Shown: positions 43,876 to 51,703 of the stretch, piece after piece
Numbering within the stretch: position 1 is the first letter of the stretch
Layout: each line of letters opens with the position of its first letter
Assembly (NCBI RefSeq): GCF_004769575.1
Contig: NZ_RQGA01000013.1
Coordinates: 248,001 to 312,000, forward strand
Source: Leptospira perdikensis
GTDB taxonomy: Bacteria > Spirochaetota > Leptospiria > Leptospirales > Leptospiraceae
DNA length: 64,000 nt
Reading direction: 5' to 3'
The notes under the pieces: generated by a model
Seen by the model: only the letters and a program-made list of their open reading frames with translations
Told to the model about the DNA's origin: nothing
Databases searched by the model: none
Position numbers and translations under genes: made by a program

Positions 43876-45828
43876 TTATTTAATTTCCACAAGAAGGAAA
43901 CTCAAATCGTCCATTTGATACTTCCATCCAACGGAAAATTTAAAAAGAGAATCTTGAATGACCTTTGCCAAGTCTTGGAATTTTTGATATCGATTGTCCC
44001 ATAATAACGATTTGAGTTTTTCTTCACCAAAACTATCACCAGCCTCATTTAACAAATCAAAGATTCCATCTGTATAGAGTAGAATTTTATCCCCTGATTG
44101 TAATTTTACAGTCTCCTCTGCATAAGGTAAATGTGAGAATAAACCTAATGGTTTCCCTTTAACATTTAAATGAATTACCTCTGATTCGGAATTTCGAATC
44201 AGAAAAAAACCTGGATGGCCTGCGTTACTAAATGTCGCTGTAAACGATTCTGTATCGATAAATACATAAGATGCCGTGATGAATAAATTTTTTGTTTTTC
44301 CAACCAAATGCCTGTTCATCGAATGAAAAACACGCGAAGGAAACTGCAGATAAGCACTTGCTCCCACAAATGCCATTTTCGACATGGCGGCCACCATGGC
44401 AGAAGAAATCCCATGCCCAGAAACATCTGCCATGAGAATGGCCCAATTCCCCATACTGTCTTTTGTATGGTCAAAATAATCACCACCTACCGATTCTAGG
44501 TTTTGTGAAAATCCAATGATCCGAATTCGTTCATCTTCATTGTATTTAGATGATAACAATGATTTTTGGAGAGCATGGGCCAAGGCCAAATCTTTATCGA
44601 TTTGGATCAATCTTTGTAATTCTTTGTTTTTATTTCTTAATTCGGCATTCATCCGACTGATGGATTGTAGAAGTTGCCAATAATGTTTGAAAACATAAAA
44701 TCCAAACAAAACCATCATCATTATAAAACTATAATGAATGAGTCTAACTCCATAATTTAAAAACCCAAGATCTATCAAAATATCATGAAGCCCACCAACG
44801 ACGATAAACAATAATCCGAAGGTAATGGTTTGAAGATTTTTATTTCCTTTAATCAAAACGTAAACAGAAGAAAAAATGGCAACGATTCCTTCAAAAATAA
44901 TGATCCAATCGTAATCATTTTCACTATTAAGAAAAGAAATTCCATTTTCATAATTATTCACTAGTGAAATAAAAAACACAAACAAATGAAGGACCGCGAT
45001 CGCCTTAAAAAGATTTCGAAAAAATGGAGGGAAAATCCCAATCAAAAAAAGTAAAAGTGCAAAGGGGAAAAATGCAAAATTAAAAAAAGCAAGTGGTATA
45101 ACAAAATAAGAAAACTGACTCAATGAAAAACCAACAAACCCATTCAAAACTTCAATCAAAGAGGCAGAGAATAACAGAATTGAAAAATTAAGAAAAATAA
45201 TTTCTCTTTTTCTTAAAAAATAAAACCCGAAAAATATGATTGAAAGGATTAGTAAAATAGGAGCAAAAAAAGTTTCAGAAAAATTATCCAAAAACAAATC
45301 TACTAAAGCTTGTGAATGATCTTTAAAAAAAACTTCACGATCCATTCCTATAAAACCACGATATCTGGAATGAAATTGGATGATGAGTGAACCAGAAGGA
45401 TCTTGTTTTAGAGGGATGATATAAGGAAAAATATGATCATGAAGTTTTGATTCAAAAACCAATTCACTACCTTGGAAAATCTTAAATTGTTCTAAAGCAA
45501 TCCCAATAGATAAAACAGGGCTTTTGAGTTGTCTTATAAATTGATCACTAAATTTTACATATAGATACTGGCTTTCCTTAGATTCCATCCCCAATTCATT
45601 GGGTTTCATTTTTCGCCAAACATTGTTAGGAATCGAATTCGGGTCCAATACTTCCTCGGAAGACCAAAAGTAATACCGATCCAGAAGATAAACAGATTGT
45701 TGGAACTGGTGGTCGGGTTTAGTTTCCGAATGTAAGTCCAAACAACCTAAAAATAAAACTGCAAACCCCAAATAAAGAATAAACTGCAAGAGAGTATGAA
45801 TTGATTTATATGATTTGACTTCTTTCAA
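43876..45828 (-). CDS. Membrane SpoIIE/RsbU-type phosphatase with 7TM sensor
   Basis: A roughly 650-residue signalling protein. A hydrophobic N-terminus ends in a possible lipobox LFLGC. It is followed by a periplasmic beta-rich domain of the 7TMR-DISM type (about 40-185), seven membrane spans (about 190-390), a coiled coil (MNAELRNKNKELQRLIQ) and a PP2C-like SpoIIE domain with metal-binding Asp residues in GGDYFDH, MADVSGHGISSAM and LLYTDGIFDL. It would dephosphorylate a STAS protein such as that at 20702-21040. I use TTG 45828, eight bases after AGGA; the longer ATG start at 45888 would overlap the divergent gene. Confidence 0.92.
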   Translation of the reverse strand: MKEVKSYKSIHTLLQFILYLGFAVLFLGCLDLHSETKPDHQFQQSVYLLDRYYFWSSEEVLDPNSIPNNVWRKMKPNELGMESKESQYLYVKFSDQFIRQLKSPVLSIGIALEQFKIFQGSELVFESKLHDHIFPYIIPLKQDPSGSLIIQFHSRYRGFIGMDREVFFKDHSQALVDLFLDNFSETFFAPILLILSIIFFGFYFLRKREIIFLNFSILLFSASLIEVLNGFVGFSLSQFSYFVIPLAFFNFAFFPFALLLFLIGIFPPFFRNLFKAIAVLHLFVFFISLVNNYENGISFLNSENDYDWIIIFEGIVAIFSSVYVLIKGNKNLQTITFGLLFIVVGGLHDILIDLGFLNYGVRLIHYSFIMMMVLFGFYVFKHYWQLLQSISRMNAELRNKNKELQRLIQIDKDLALAHALQKSLLSSKYNEDERIRIIGFSQNLESVGGDYFDHTKDSMGNWAILMADVSGHGISSAMVAAMSKMAFVGASAYLQFPSRVFHSMNRHLVGKTKNLFITASYVFIDTESFTATFSNAGHPGFFLIRNSESEVIHLNVKGKPLGLFSHLPYAEETVKLQSGDKILLYTDGIFDLLNEAGDSFGEEKLKSLLWDNRYQKFQDLAKVIQDSLFKFSVGWKYQMDDLSFLLVEIK

Positions 45829-45863
45829 AATTTTATTCCTATAGGACAAGCAGGATACGTTCA

Positions 45864-46160
45864 ATGAATCGCAATCGATTCCTATCATTTTTTTACCTAC
45901 TCACCTTCCTATTATTGTCTCTTACTACGCTTATGGCCCAAGAAGAGAAAACCCCCCAAGAATTATTCGTGGAAGACAAATTGGAATGTTATTCCATCGC
46001 CACGGACATTGATGGACAAGAACACCAAAAATCTCTGAAGTGTATCTCTAAAGATTCCATCTGTTACATTATCCAAGGTTTTGCGATGAGTTGTATTCCT
46101 CGTACAGGAAGATATCCTGCTGAGTTACCCAATCTGAATCCAAAACCGACCCAACCATAA
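45864..46160 (+). CDS. Small secreted Cys-containing protein
   Basis: A 98-residue protein with a signal peptide (FLSFFYLLTFLLLSLTTLMAQ, cut after Ala-Gln likely) and four cysteines in the mature part (LEC, LKC, SIC, MSC), enough for two disulfides. A Pro-rich tail (PAELPNLNPKPTQP) ends it. No recognised family. The gene lies 18 bases before the nitronate monooxygenase gene on the same strand and diverges from the SpoIIE phosphatase gene. Confidence 0.68.
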   Translation: MNRNRFLSFFYLLTFLLLSLTTLMAQEEKTPQELFVEDKLECYSIATDIDGQEHQKSLKCISKDSICYIIQGFAMSCIPRTGRYPAELPNLNPKPTQP

Positions 46161-46178
46161 TCGTATAACAGGAGATTT

Positions 46179-47120
46179 ATGAAAATCAAAACAAAAATCA
46201 GCGAAATGTTGAAAATTGATCTACCGATCATCGCAGCACCTATGTTCCTTGTCTCCTATCCGGAGTTAGTGGTGGCAGTTTCCGAGGCTGGGGGGATTGG
46301 TTGTTTCCCGTCTTTGAACTACAGAACGCCAGAACAATTGCGCGAAGGAATCCTTGAAATTCGTTCAAAAACAAAAAAACCCATAGGTGTCAATTTGATC
46401 CTACACAAAGAACACAACCCTAATTGGGCGAAACAATTTGAAGTAGTTATGGATTTAAAAGTAGAACTCATCATCACAAGTCTGGGAACTCCTAGAACCA
46501 TTGCGAAAGAAATCAAATCGAATGGATCCACTTTGTTTTGCGATGTGACCACACTCAAACATGCAAACATTGTAGCAAAATCTGGGGCAGACGCTCTCAT
46601 TGCTGTTTCTCAAGGTGCTGGTGGACATGCCGGAGCCATCACACCTTTCGCACTGATTCCTTACTTGAAAAAAGAAGTAGGGTTACCCGTGATCGCAGCT
46701 GGTGCCATCTCTACTGGCTCTCAAATGGCTGCAGCTTTGTCTTTAGGGGCAGATGCAGTTTACATTGGAACTCGTTTCATTGCAACACCTGAATCCAAAG
46801 CACAAAATGAATACAAACAAATGTTAATTGATTCAAGTCCTGACGAAATTGTTTATACAGAAAAAATTTCAGGAATACCGGCAAATTGGTTATCAAAATC
46901 GGTAGAACGTTCCCCTGAAATTTTAGAAGACGGGCCTAAAAAAATCGCTGCGGGTCATGCTGGCGGAGAAAAAGCCATTGAACAGGAATACAAACGATGG
47001 AGAGATATTTGGTCTGCTGGCCAAGGGGTAGCGCAAATCCATGAAGTGAAACCTGCAGGTGAGATTGTAAAAGAGATCGCAAGTGAATACCTGGCAACAG
47101 TGAACAATCTTCCTCGCTAA
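46179..47120 (+). CDS. Nitronate monooxygenase/NAD(P)H-dependent flavin oxidoreductase
   Basis: A 313-residue FMN enzyme of the 2-nitropropane dioxygenase family. It begins with LPIIAAPMFLVSYPELVVAVSEAGGIGCFPS, the flavin-binding start of the TIM barrel, and contains the phosphate-binding PVIAAGAISTGSQMAAALSLGADAVYIGTRF. The His expected in class I enzymes appears in AGGHAG near 150. It may oxidise nitronates or act as an enoyl reductase-like flavoprotein; the two are hard to tell apart by sequence. GGAG lies close to the ATG at 46179. A hairpin follows the stop. Confidence 0.9.
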   Translation: MKIKTKISEMLKIDLPIIAAPMFLVSYPELVVAVSEAGGIGCFPSLNYRTPEQLREGILEIRSKTKKPIGVNLILHKEHNPNWAKQFEVVMDLKVELIITSLGTPRTIAKEIKSNGSTLFCDVTTLKHANIVAKSGADALIAVSQGAGGHAGAITPFALIPYLKKEVGLPVIAAGAISTGSQMAAALSLGADAVYIGTRFIATPESKAQNEYKQMLIDSSPDEIVYTEKISGIPANWLSKSVERSPEILEDGPKKIAAGHAGGEKAIEQEYKRWRDIWSAGQGVAQIHEVKPAGEIVKEIASEYLATVNNLPR

Positions 47121-47128
47121 ACAAAGAT

Positions 47129-47161
47129 CAAACGAATCGATCAAATAGGTCGATTCGTTTG
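47129..47161. terminator. Hairpin between convergent genes
   Basis: A perfect 12-base-pair stem (arms 47129-47140 and 47150-47161) with a 9-base loop lies 8 bases after the nitronate monooxygenase stop and before the end of the DsbD-like gene. There is no T run on either side. Confidence 0.5.
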
Positions 47162-47234
47162 GCACCAAATAAAAAGGATAGTTTTATATCCGTTCTTTCC
47201 TAATTGATTTACTTTTCAAAAATGAATTTAAAAC

Positions 47235-48524
47235 TTAAATTTTGAGAATGGCTTCGGTCATTCCTTTGGTATCTAAATAATCGTTCGACTTATAAATCAT
47301 CTTTCCCTCTGGAGTGAGGATCAAGAAAAAAGGTAAGCCGATTTTCAATTCAGGGTAATTCGGATCATTGGCGAATTCTTCGAATATTGGGTCTGTGTCA
47401 TAAACCTTCCAAAGAACGACTTTGTTTTTGAGAGTTTCATTCCATTGCTTTTGAGTTAGAGTCAATTTCTGAAACTCTTTGCAGTTCGTACACCAGTCTG
47501 CATAAAAATCAATAAATATCGGTTTTCCTGTTTCTTTAGCGATCCGGTATACTTCCCCTTTCGACCGGTTCCATTCCAAATTCCCGTGGACTTCCGTCGG
47601 GGCCGCGGTAAATGTTAAACCCGATGCAACTGACGAAAATTTATAAACAGTAGATTGTAAAAGTATAACAAGAACAACAATCGAAGTATAAACTCCCATT
47701 TGTAACAGTGAAAGTTTCATTTTCTCAAAAGGAAGACCCTCTTTCTTTTGTAAGTAGAGAAAACTTAATGCCAAAGTCCAAATCAGAAAAACCTTCGTTG
47801 ATAAACTCGAATCCAAACCCCAAAGTCCAAAAGCCTTTTCCAAATAAGTATATGAAAAATATAAAATGAGCAGAGCAAGAATCCACTGAATTGTCTTCAT
47901 CCATTTACCGGACTTAGGCAAAGCAAAACCAAAAACTCCGATGAGTAAAAAAGGGATCCCAAGTCCTAAACCAAAAACAAACATTTTTAAAGAAGTAAAA
48001 AGGATCGGCAAAATGTTGAATCCTTCGGTTTGGTAGGTAATGAGTTGGACAAGAATGGATACAACGACAGGCCCAACACAAGGTGAGGAAAGAAGGCCGG
48101 CACCGATTCCCAAAAAGAAAGTATTCGCATAACTTACGTTTACTGAATTTCTGAGATCACCAGAGAAAAAGGGAAAGTATAAAAACTCGGCTACACTCAA
48201 ACCCAAAATGAATAACAAAATTGAAAGTACAAGTTGAGTCTCTGGGTAACGTAAAAAAGAATTAAATACCCCACCGCTAAAACCCGCAACAAGACCAAAT
48301 ACAGCATACATCGTTGCAAGACCGATATAATATACGAGTGGGTGAGACCATTTGTGCTTGGAAACACGAGACTTTAAAATTCCAGCTGTGATAGGGTATA
48401 GAGGATACACACAGGGTAAAAGTCCTGCCAAAAGCCCACCTAGTGCTAAAAAGAAAATACTTAAAAACGAAAATGAACCAGAAGATAATTGGGCTTCAAT
48501 AAAGGATTGGATTTCAGATACCAT
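47235..48524 (-). CDS. DsbD-like thiol:disulfide interchange protein
   Basis: A 429-residue membrane reductase. The CcdA/DsbD transmembrane domain has eight spans with its redox Cys pair in LLPCVYPLYP (about 37) and SSPCVGPVV (about 140). A periplasmic thioredoxin domain at the C-terminus contains YADWCTNCKEF. The N-terminal immunoglobulin-like alpha domain of E. coli DsbD is absent and there is no cleaved signal. It moves electrons from cytoplasmic thioredoxin to periplasmic thiols, which is needed for cytochrome c assembly. The location downstream of a porin and a FecR protein with a haem-c motif fits that role. Starts 10 bases after the barrel gene. Confidence 0.93.
   Translation of the reverse strand: MVSEIQSFIEAQLSSGSFSFLSIFFLALGGLLAGLLPCVYPLYPITAGILKSRVSKHKWSHPLVYYIGLATMYAVFGLVAGFSGGVFNSFLRYPETQLVLSILLFILGLSVAEFLYFPFFSGDLRNSVNVSYANTFFLGIGAGLLSSPCVGPVVVSILVQLITYQTEGFNILPILFTSLKMFVFGLGLGIPFLLIGVFGFALPKSGKWMKTIQWILALLILYFSYTYLEKAFGLWGLDSSLSTKVFLIWTLALSFLYLQKKEGLPFEKMKLSLLQMGVYTSIVVLVILLQSTVYKFSSVASGLTFTAAPTEVHGNLEWNRSKGEVYRIAKETGKPIFIDFYADWCTNCKEFQKLTLTQKQWNETLKNKVVLWKVYDTDPIFEEFANDPNYPELKIGLPFFLILTPEGKMIYKSNDYLDTKGMTEAILKI
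48124..48133 (-). repeat. GTTATGCGAA word
   Basis: Exact copy; in the DsbD-like gene it is read AGT-TAT-GCG-AAT (Ser-Tyr-Ala-Asn), a third register. Confidence 0.6.
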
Positions 48525-48534
48525 ACACTCTGTC

Positions 48535-49932
48535 TTAGAACGTAGCTGTGGCTTTCAAAACAATAGTTCGATCCAATCTTCCATATTCGGAAATAGGATG
48601 CGAAACAGGTTTGGAAAACTGTTCTATATATTCGACACGATTTGATGCCTCCCCGGTACTGTCTACATACCATTTATTTGGCTCTCCCTTAGAATCATAC
48701 GAACGAACCTCTGTATATCCCAGAGCCAAACGTGCGGAAGGAGTCATAAACCATTCGGCAAAAATTTGACGGGAAATATAATAGGACTGATTGGAATAAA
48801 GAGGATCTGTAGTACCTGGTTTGAATCGTAACCAAGGTTCTCTTTCGACAACCTCAGTCGCTCGGAGTCCGGGAGCAGGACCACCAGTGGCAATTTCTCC
48901 GCGAGCCACAAGTCGAATTGTTCCATTTCCAAGTCCTGCCCAAACATAAGCTCCTCGTCCGGTTGATTCGGGAACCATGGTAGCTGGTTGGTACGGTGCC
49001 AAACGGTCTACAATCTGACCACCTAATTGTTTTTTGGCCATCCCTCCCAATCCCAAGTTGAGTATATCTTTCCAAACAAGGTGAGACTCGACTGCAATCA
49101 CCTGTTCTTGGTTCAATGAAACACTACCCTGTTTTCTTGTGGCTGGGTTTCCATCACTGGCGAGGCAACTTGTTTTCCCTTCTCTACATTCATCACTCGC
49201 ATAACCAAATGCATTCGATGCCCTTCCTAAAAGATGGAGTCCCGTTTTTAAATTCTCGGACCAACTGGGTTCCCATCCTAGTTTCCCAATCACATCATAT
49301 CCGGTGTTCGTTGTATTTTGTGTATTTCGGTAACCTTCTCCATTGACGACAGCAGTTTGAACGGAAAAAGATTTCCAACGGAGTATATAATTAATTCCAA
49401 GATCCACAGGATCTTTTGCAAAACCCAAAGACTCTAACGGTGATTTATCAAAATAACGCCAATCATAGTTTCCAGACCATACAGAAAACATATGTGGTAA
49501 TTCAAACATTCCAAATTGAATCTGATGTTTTGTATTTCCAAGTTCAAAAGTTTTGGAGATGTTTGCTCGCCTAACCAGAAATACATATGGATTGGATTTA
49601 TTGCCAGTACCAGCCAAAGTATCGTTGGTTAAGGCATCATTACGTAGGATTTCTCCCCAAAATTCAGTCTTAATGCCGGTATTTTCCCATTCTTTGGAAA
49701 TTGAAAACATTGTCCATGGCATAGAAAAACCAGCTTTGTCAGACGGCGATAGGTCTGTTGTGCCGGAAGCTTTGTCGCGGATGCGATAAGATGCTGTGGG
49801 AGTTAAGATGGCCCCAAGTTTTAGTCCATAGTAACCATCTGGTTCGTCTTTTTTTGTTGTAACGACCTCTTCGCCAAATAATGAAAAGGTGAAGAGGTAT
49901 AAAAGAATTAAGAACTGAAAATTGTATTTCAC
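48535..49932 (-). CDS. Outer-membrane beta-barrel protein (porin-like)
   Basis: A 465-residue exported protein with signal peptide (FQFLILLYLFTFSLFG) and many alternating-residue strands with aromatic girdles throughout, such as FSVQTAVVNGEGYRN and ARLALGYTEVRSYD. It ends in Phe (VLKATATF), the usual last residue of barrel proteins recognised by BamA. The alginate-porin-like or phosphate-selective-porin-like layout is suggestive, but I cannot name the family. Start is GTG 49932, overlapping the FecR stop (GTGA). Probable channel for a small solute linked to the same pathway as FecR and DsbD. Confidence 0.85.
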   Translation of the reverse strand: MKYNFQFLILLYLFTFSLFGEEVVTTKKDEPDGYYGLKLGAILTPTASYRIRDKASGTTDLSPSDKAGFSMPWTMFSISKEWENTGIKTEFWGEILRNDALTNDTLAGTGNKSNPYVFLVRRANISKTFELGNTKHQIQFGMFELPHMFSVWSGNYDWRYFDKSPLESLGFAKDPVDLGINYILRWKSFSVQTAVVNGEGYRNTQNTTNTGYDVIGKLGWEPSWSENLKTGLHLLGRASNAFGYASDECREGKTSCLASDGNPATRKQGSVSLNQEQVIAVESHLVWKDILNLGLGGMAKKQLGGQIVDRLAPYQPATMVPESTGRGAYVWAGLGNGTIRLVARGEIATGGPAPGLRATEVVEREPWLRFKPGTTDPLYSNQSYYISRQIFAEWFMTPSARLALGYTEVRSYDSKGEPNKWYVDSTGEASNRVEYIEQFSKPVSHPISEYGRLDRTIVLKATATF

Positions 49933-50624
49933 TTTTTACCGTAAGTTTCGTCCGGAGTAAAACTTGTATCTTCCCAACCAACAGGTTTGTGACAAGGAAG
50001 GCAACGAGACAACATTGGATTATCTTTTCGTTTTTCTCTGAGCTGAATGGTAGCACCATCCTTAGTGATTAATTCTTTGTAATCATTTTTTTCCAATTCA
50101 GTGGCCCCTAATTTAACAGCACCACCAGAACTTTTAGAAAATTCTGAACCATTGATATTAACAAGGCCCTCGCAAACGCAAGTATATCCCTTCTTTTCTT
50201 TTTCTTCGTAGAACACTCCAAAAGCTGTTCCGCGAACACCAGCAGTGGTTGTAGGAGTAGAGACCTCAAAACTTCCTTTTTTAAAATTACTAACCCGAAA
50301 CCAGGCTGCCCCTTTTTCTACATAAGCTTTGGCGAGTTTTTTTTCTGAATTCCATTCTTTTAAAGTAAAATCTGTGTTAGGTTGAATGCGAATCTCCGTT
50401 TCTTGGTATAGGAAGTCTACCTTGGATCCGTTTCCTGTTTTGATTCTATCGCCTGGCTTGAGGATGTCGTTAACTTTCAAAGTTTTCCAAAGTTTAGAGG
50501 AATCTGTGGAAGATAAAAAACTCACCTTCCCACGAGTAAAAGTTGCAACAGCAAATTCTTCCGCAGAAAGGGAAACAGTAGTTAGGATGAAGGAGGAAAG
50601 GGTTAGAAAGATTCTGAGGCTCAT
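49929..50624 (-). CDS. FecR-domain protein with C-terminal haem-c motif
   Basis: A 231-residue exported protein. ATG 50624 is used, since it has AGAGAG upstream and begins the signal peptide MSLRIFLTLSSFILTTVSLSAEE. The FecR-like domain covers about 25-165: ATFTRGKVSFL, ILKPGDRIKTGNGSKVDFLY and the hallmark EVSTPTTTAGVRGTAFGV. The last 24 residues carry CLPCH (Cys208-Cys211-His212), a CxxCH haem c attachment motif not expected in FecR proteins. It is followed in the same operon by the barrel protein and DsbD. It may be a periplasmic cytochrome-like sensor or an anchor; see findings. Confidence 0.85.
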   Translation of the reverse strand: MSLRIFLTLSSFILTTVSLSAEEFAVATFTRGKVSFLSSTDSSKLWKTLKVNDILKPGDRIKTGNGSKVDFLYQETEIRIQPNTDFTLKEWNSEKKLAKAYVEKGAAWFRVSNFKKGSFEVSTPTTTAGVRGTAFGVFYEEKEKKGYTCVCEGLVNINGSEFSKSSGGAVKLGATELEKNDYKELITKDGATIQLREKRKDNPMLSRCLPCHKPVGWEDTSFTPDETYGKK

Positions 50625-50643
50625 AATCTCTCTAACAAACATA

Positions 50644-50681
50644 AGGAAAAAATTTATCAACCGAATTTATGAATTCGGTTG
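50644..50681 (-). terminator. Intrinsic terminator after thyX
   Basis: Ten bases after the thyX stop, on the minus strand, a perfect 10-base-pair stem (arms 50672-50681 and 50658-50667) with a 4-base loop is followed by ATAAATTTTTTCC, which is a real T run. It should stop thyX transcription before the FecR operon. Confidence 0.72.
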
Positions 50682-50690
50682 TAGATTAAA

Positions 50691-51614
50691 TTACCAAGGG
50701 ATTGAAAAACCCATACCTTTCAATTTGTACTCTAATTCCTCACGTTCTCGGCTTTTTTTAGCGGTGGAACCTTGTTCGTCTAACAAACCCAGTTCGATTG
50801 CTTTCTTTTTAGCCCCTTCTTTGCCAGAAGTGTTGAGTGCATTGATGATTTCTGTGTCATATTTAGTCAAATTGAGGGCAGACAAACGGTAGTCGACAAA
50901 TGCTTCCCAAGCGTTTGGAACCCATTTTTTAACAATTTGTTCACCGATAGTTTTTGCAAAGAGACGAACTTCCAATTGAGCATGATCATCCATACGAAGT
51001 GCTAAAAAGTGAAGTAAGTTATGTAAGTCAATTTTCCAATATGCCTCTGTATAAGTAGCAAGTGGTAAATCTTTTCTAGCCTGTTCGCGAGCTACACCCA
51101 TTTCTAATCTTTCATTATAAAGATCATTTGCAAACTTCTGAAATTCAGTTTCTCTTTTTGTTAGGTGGTCGCCTTTGGATAATTCTAAAAATCCATCGCT
51201 ACCTTGTTTGTTTCCAACGGATTGGACTCGCCATTCACCTGGCAGAGTGGTTTGAGCAGAATCGATGGCTACGGAGTAACGCGTAGAGTATTCATTGACA
51301 TTTGCCATTCGGTGTCGAATCCACTGGCGCCAGGTATCCATAGGAACACGAACGTGTAGCTTTAGTTCGCACATTTCAAAGGGAGTGCTATGACGGTGGC
51401 GCATAAGGTACCGAATGAGACCTCGGTCTTCACTTACTTTTTTTGTGCCTTTTCCGTACGAAACGCGTGCTGCTTGAACGATTGATTCATCAGATCCCAT
51501 ATAATCAACGAGTCTGACAAACCCATCATCCAAAACCGGAAATGGTTTTCCTAAAATGGAGTCTAATTCGGGAACGGAAACTCTTGAAATGGATTCGAAA
51601 TCAGATTGTTGCAT
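50691..51614 (-). CDS. thyX: FAD-dependent thymidylate synthase
   Basis: A 307-residue ThyX that methylates dUMP using methylene-THF and FADH2. The signature RHRMANVNEYS fits RHRx7S exactly, and the upstream RHRHSTPFEM and the late MDDHAQLEVRLFAK segments are also conserved. It is longer than short ThyX proteins because of an insert and a C-terminal extension (TAKKSREREELEYKL), both seen in the larger spirochaete form. ATG 51614 is chosen since the upstream extension, from 51725, lacks similarity and would overlap the divergent gene. The dcd-like fragment at the window start belongs to the same nucleotide pathway but is far away. Confidence 0.95.
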   Translation of the reverse strand: MQQSDFESISRVSVPELDSILGKPFPVLDDGFVRLVDYMGSDESIVQAARVSYGKGTKKVSEDRGLIRYLMRHRHSTPFEMCELKLHVRVPMDTWRQWIRHRMANVNEYSTRYSVAIDSAQTTLPGEWRVQSVGNKQGSDGFLELSKGDHLTKRETEFQKFANDLYNERLEMGVAREQARKDLPLATYTEAYWKIDLHNLLHFLALRMDDHAQLEVRLFAKTIGEQIVKKWVPNAWEAFVDYRLSALNLTKYDTEIINALNTSGKEGAKKKAIELGLLDEQGSTAKKSREREELEYKLKGMGFSIPW

Positions 51615-51703
51615 ATTAGCTTTATTTTTTAGTTCACAGGCATATGAAAAGTCGAAAATAGAGTTATAACGCTGCGTTGCCTTATAAATAGAAAGGATGC
51701 TAA

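Noticed and set aside
45829..45888. Longer start for the SpoIIE phosphatase at ATG 45888
   Set aside because: It would overlap the start of the divergent small secreted-protein gene, while TTG 45828 has AGGA eight bases upstream and starts a signal-like segment.
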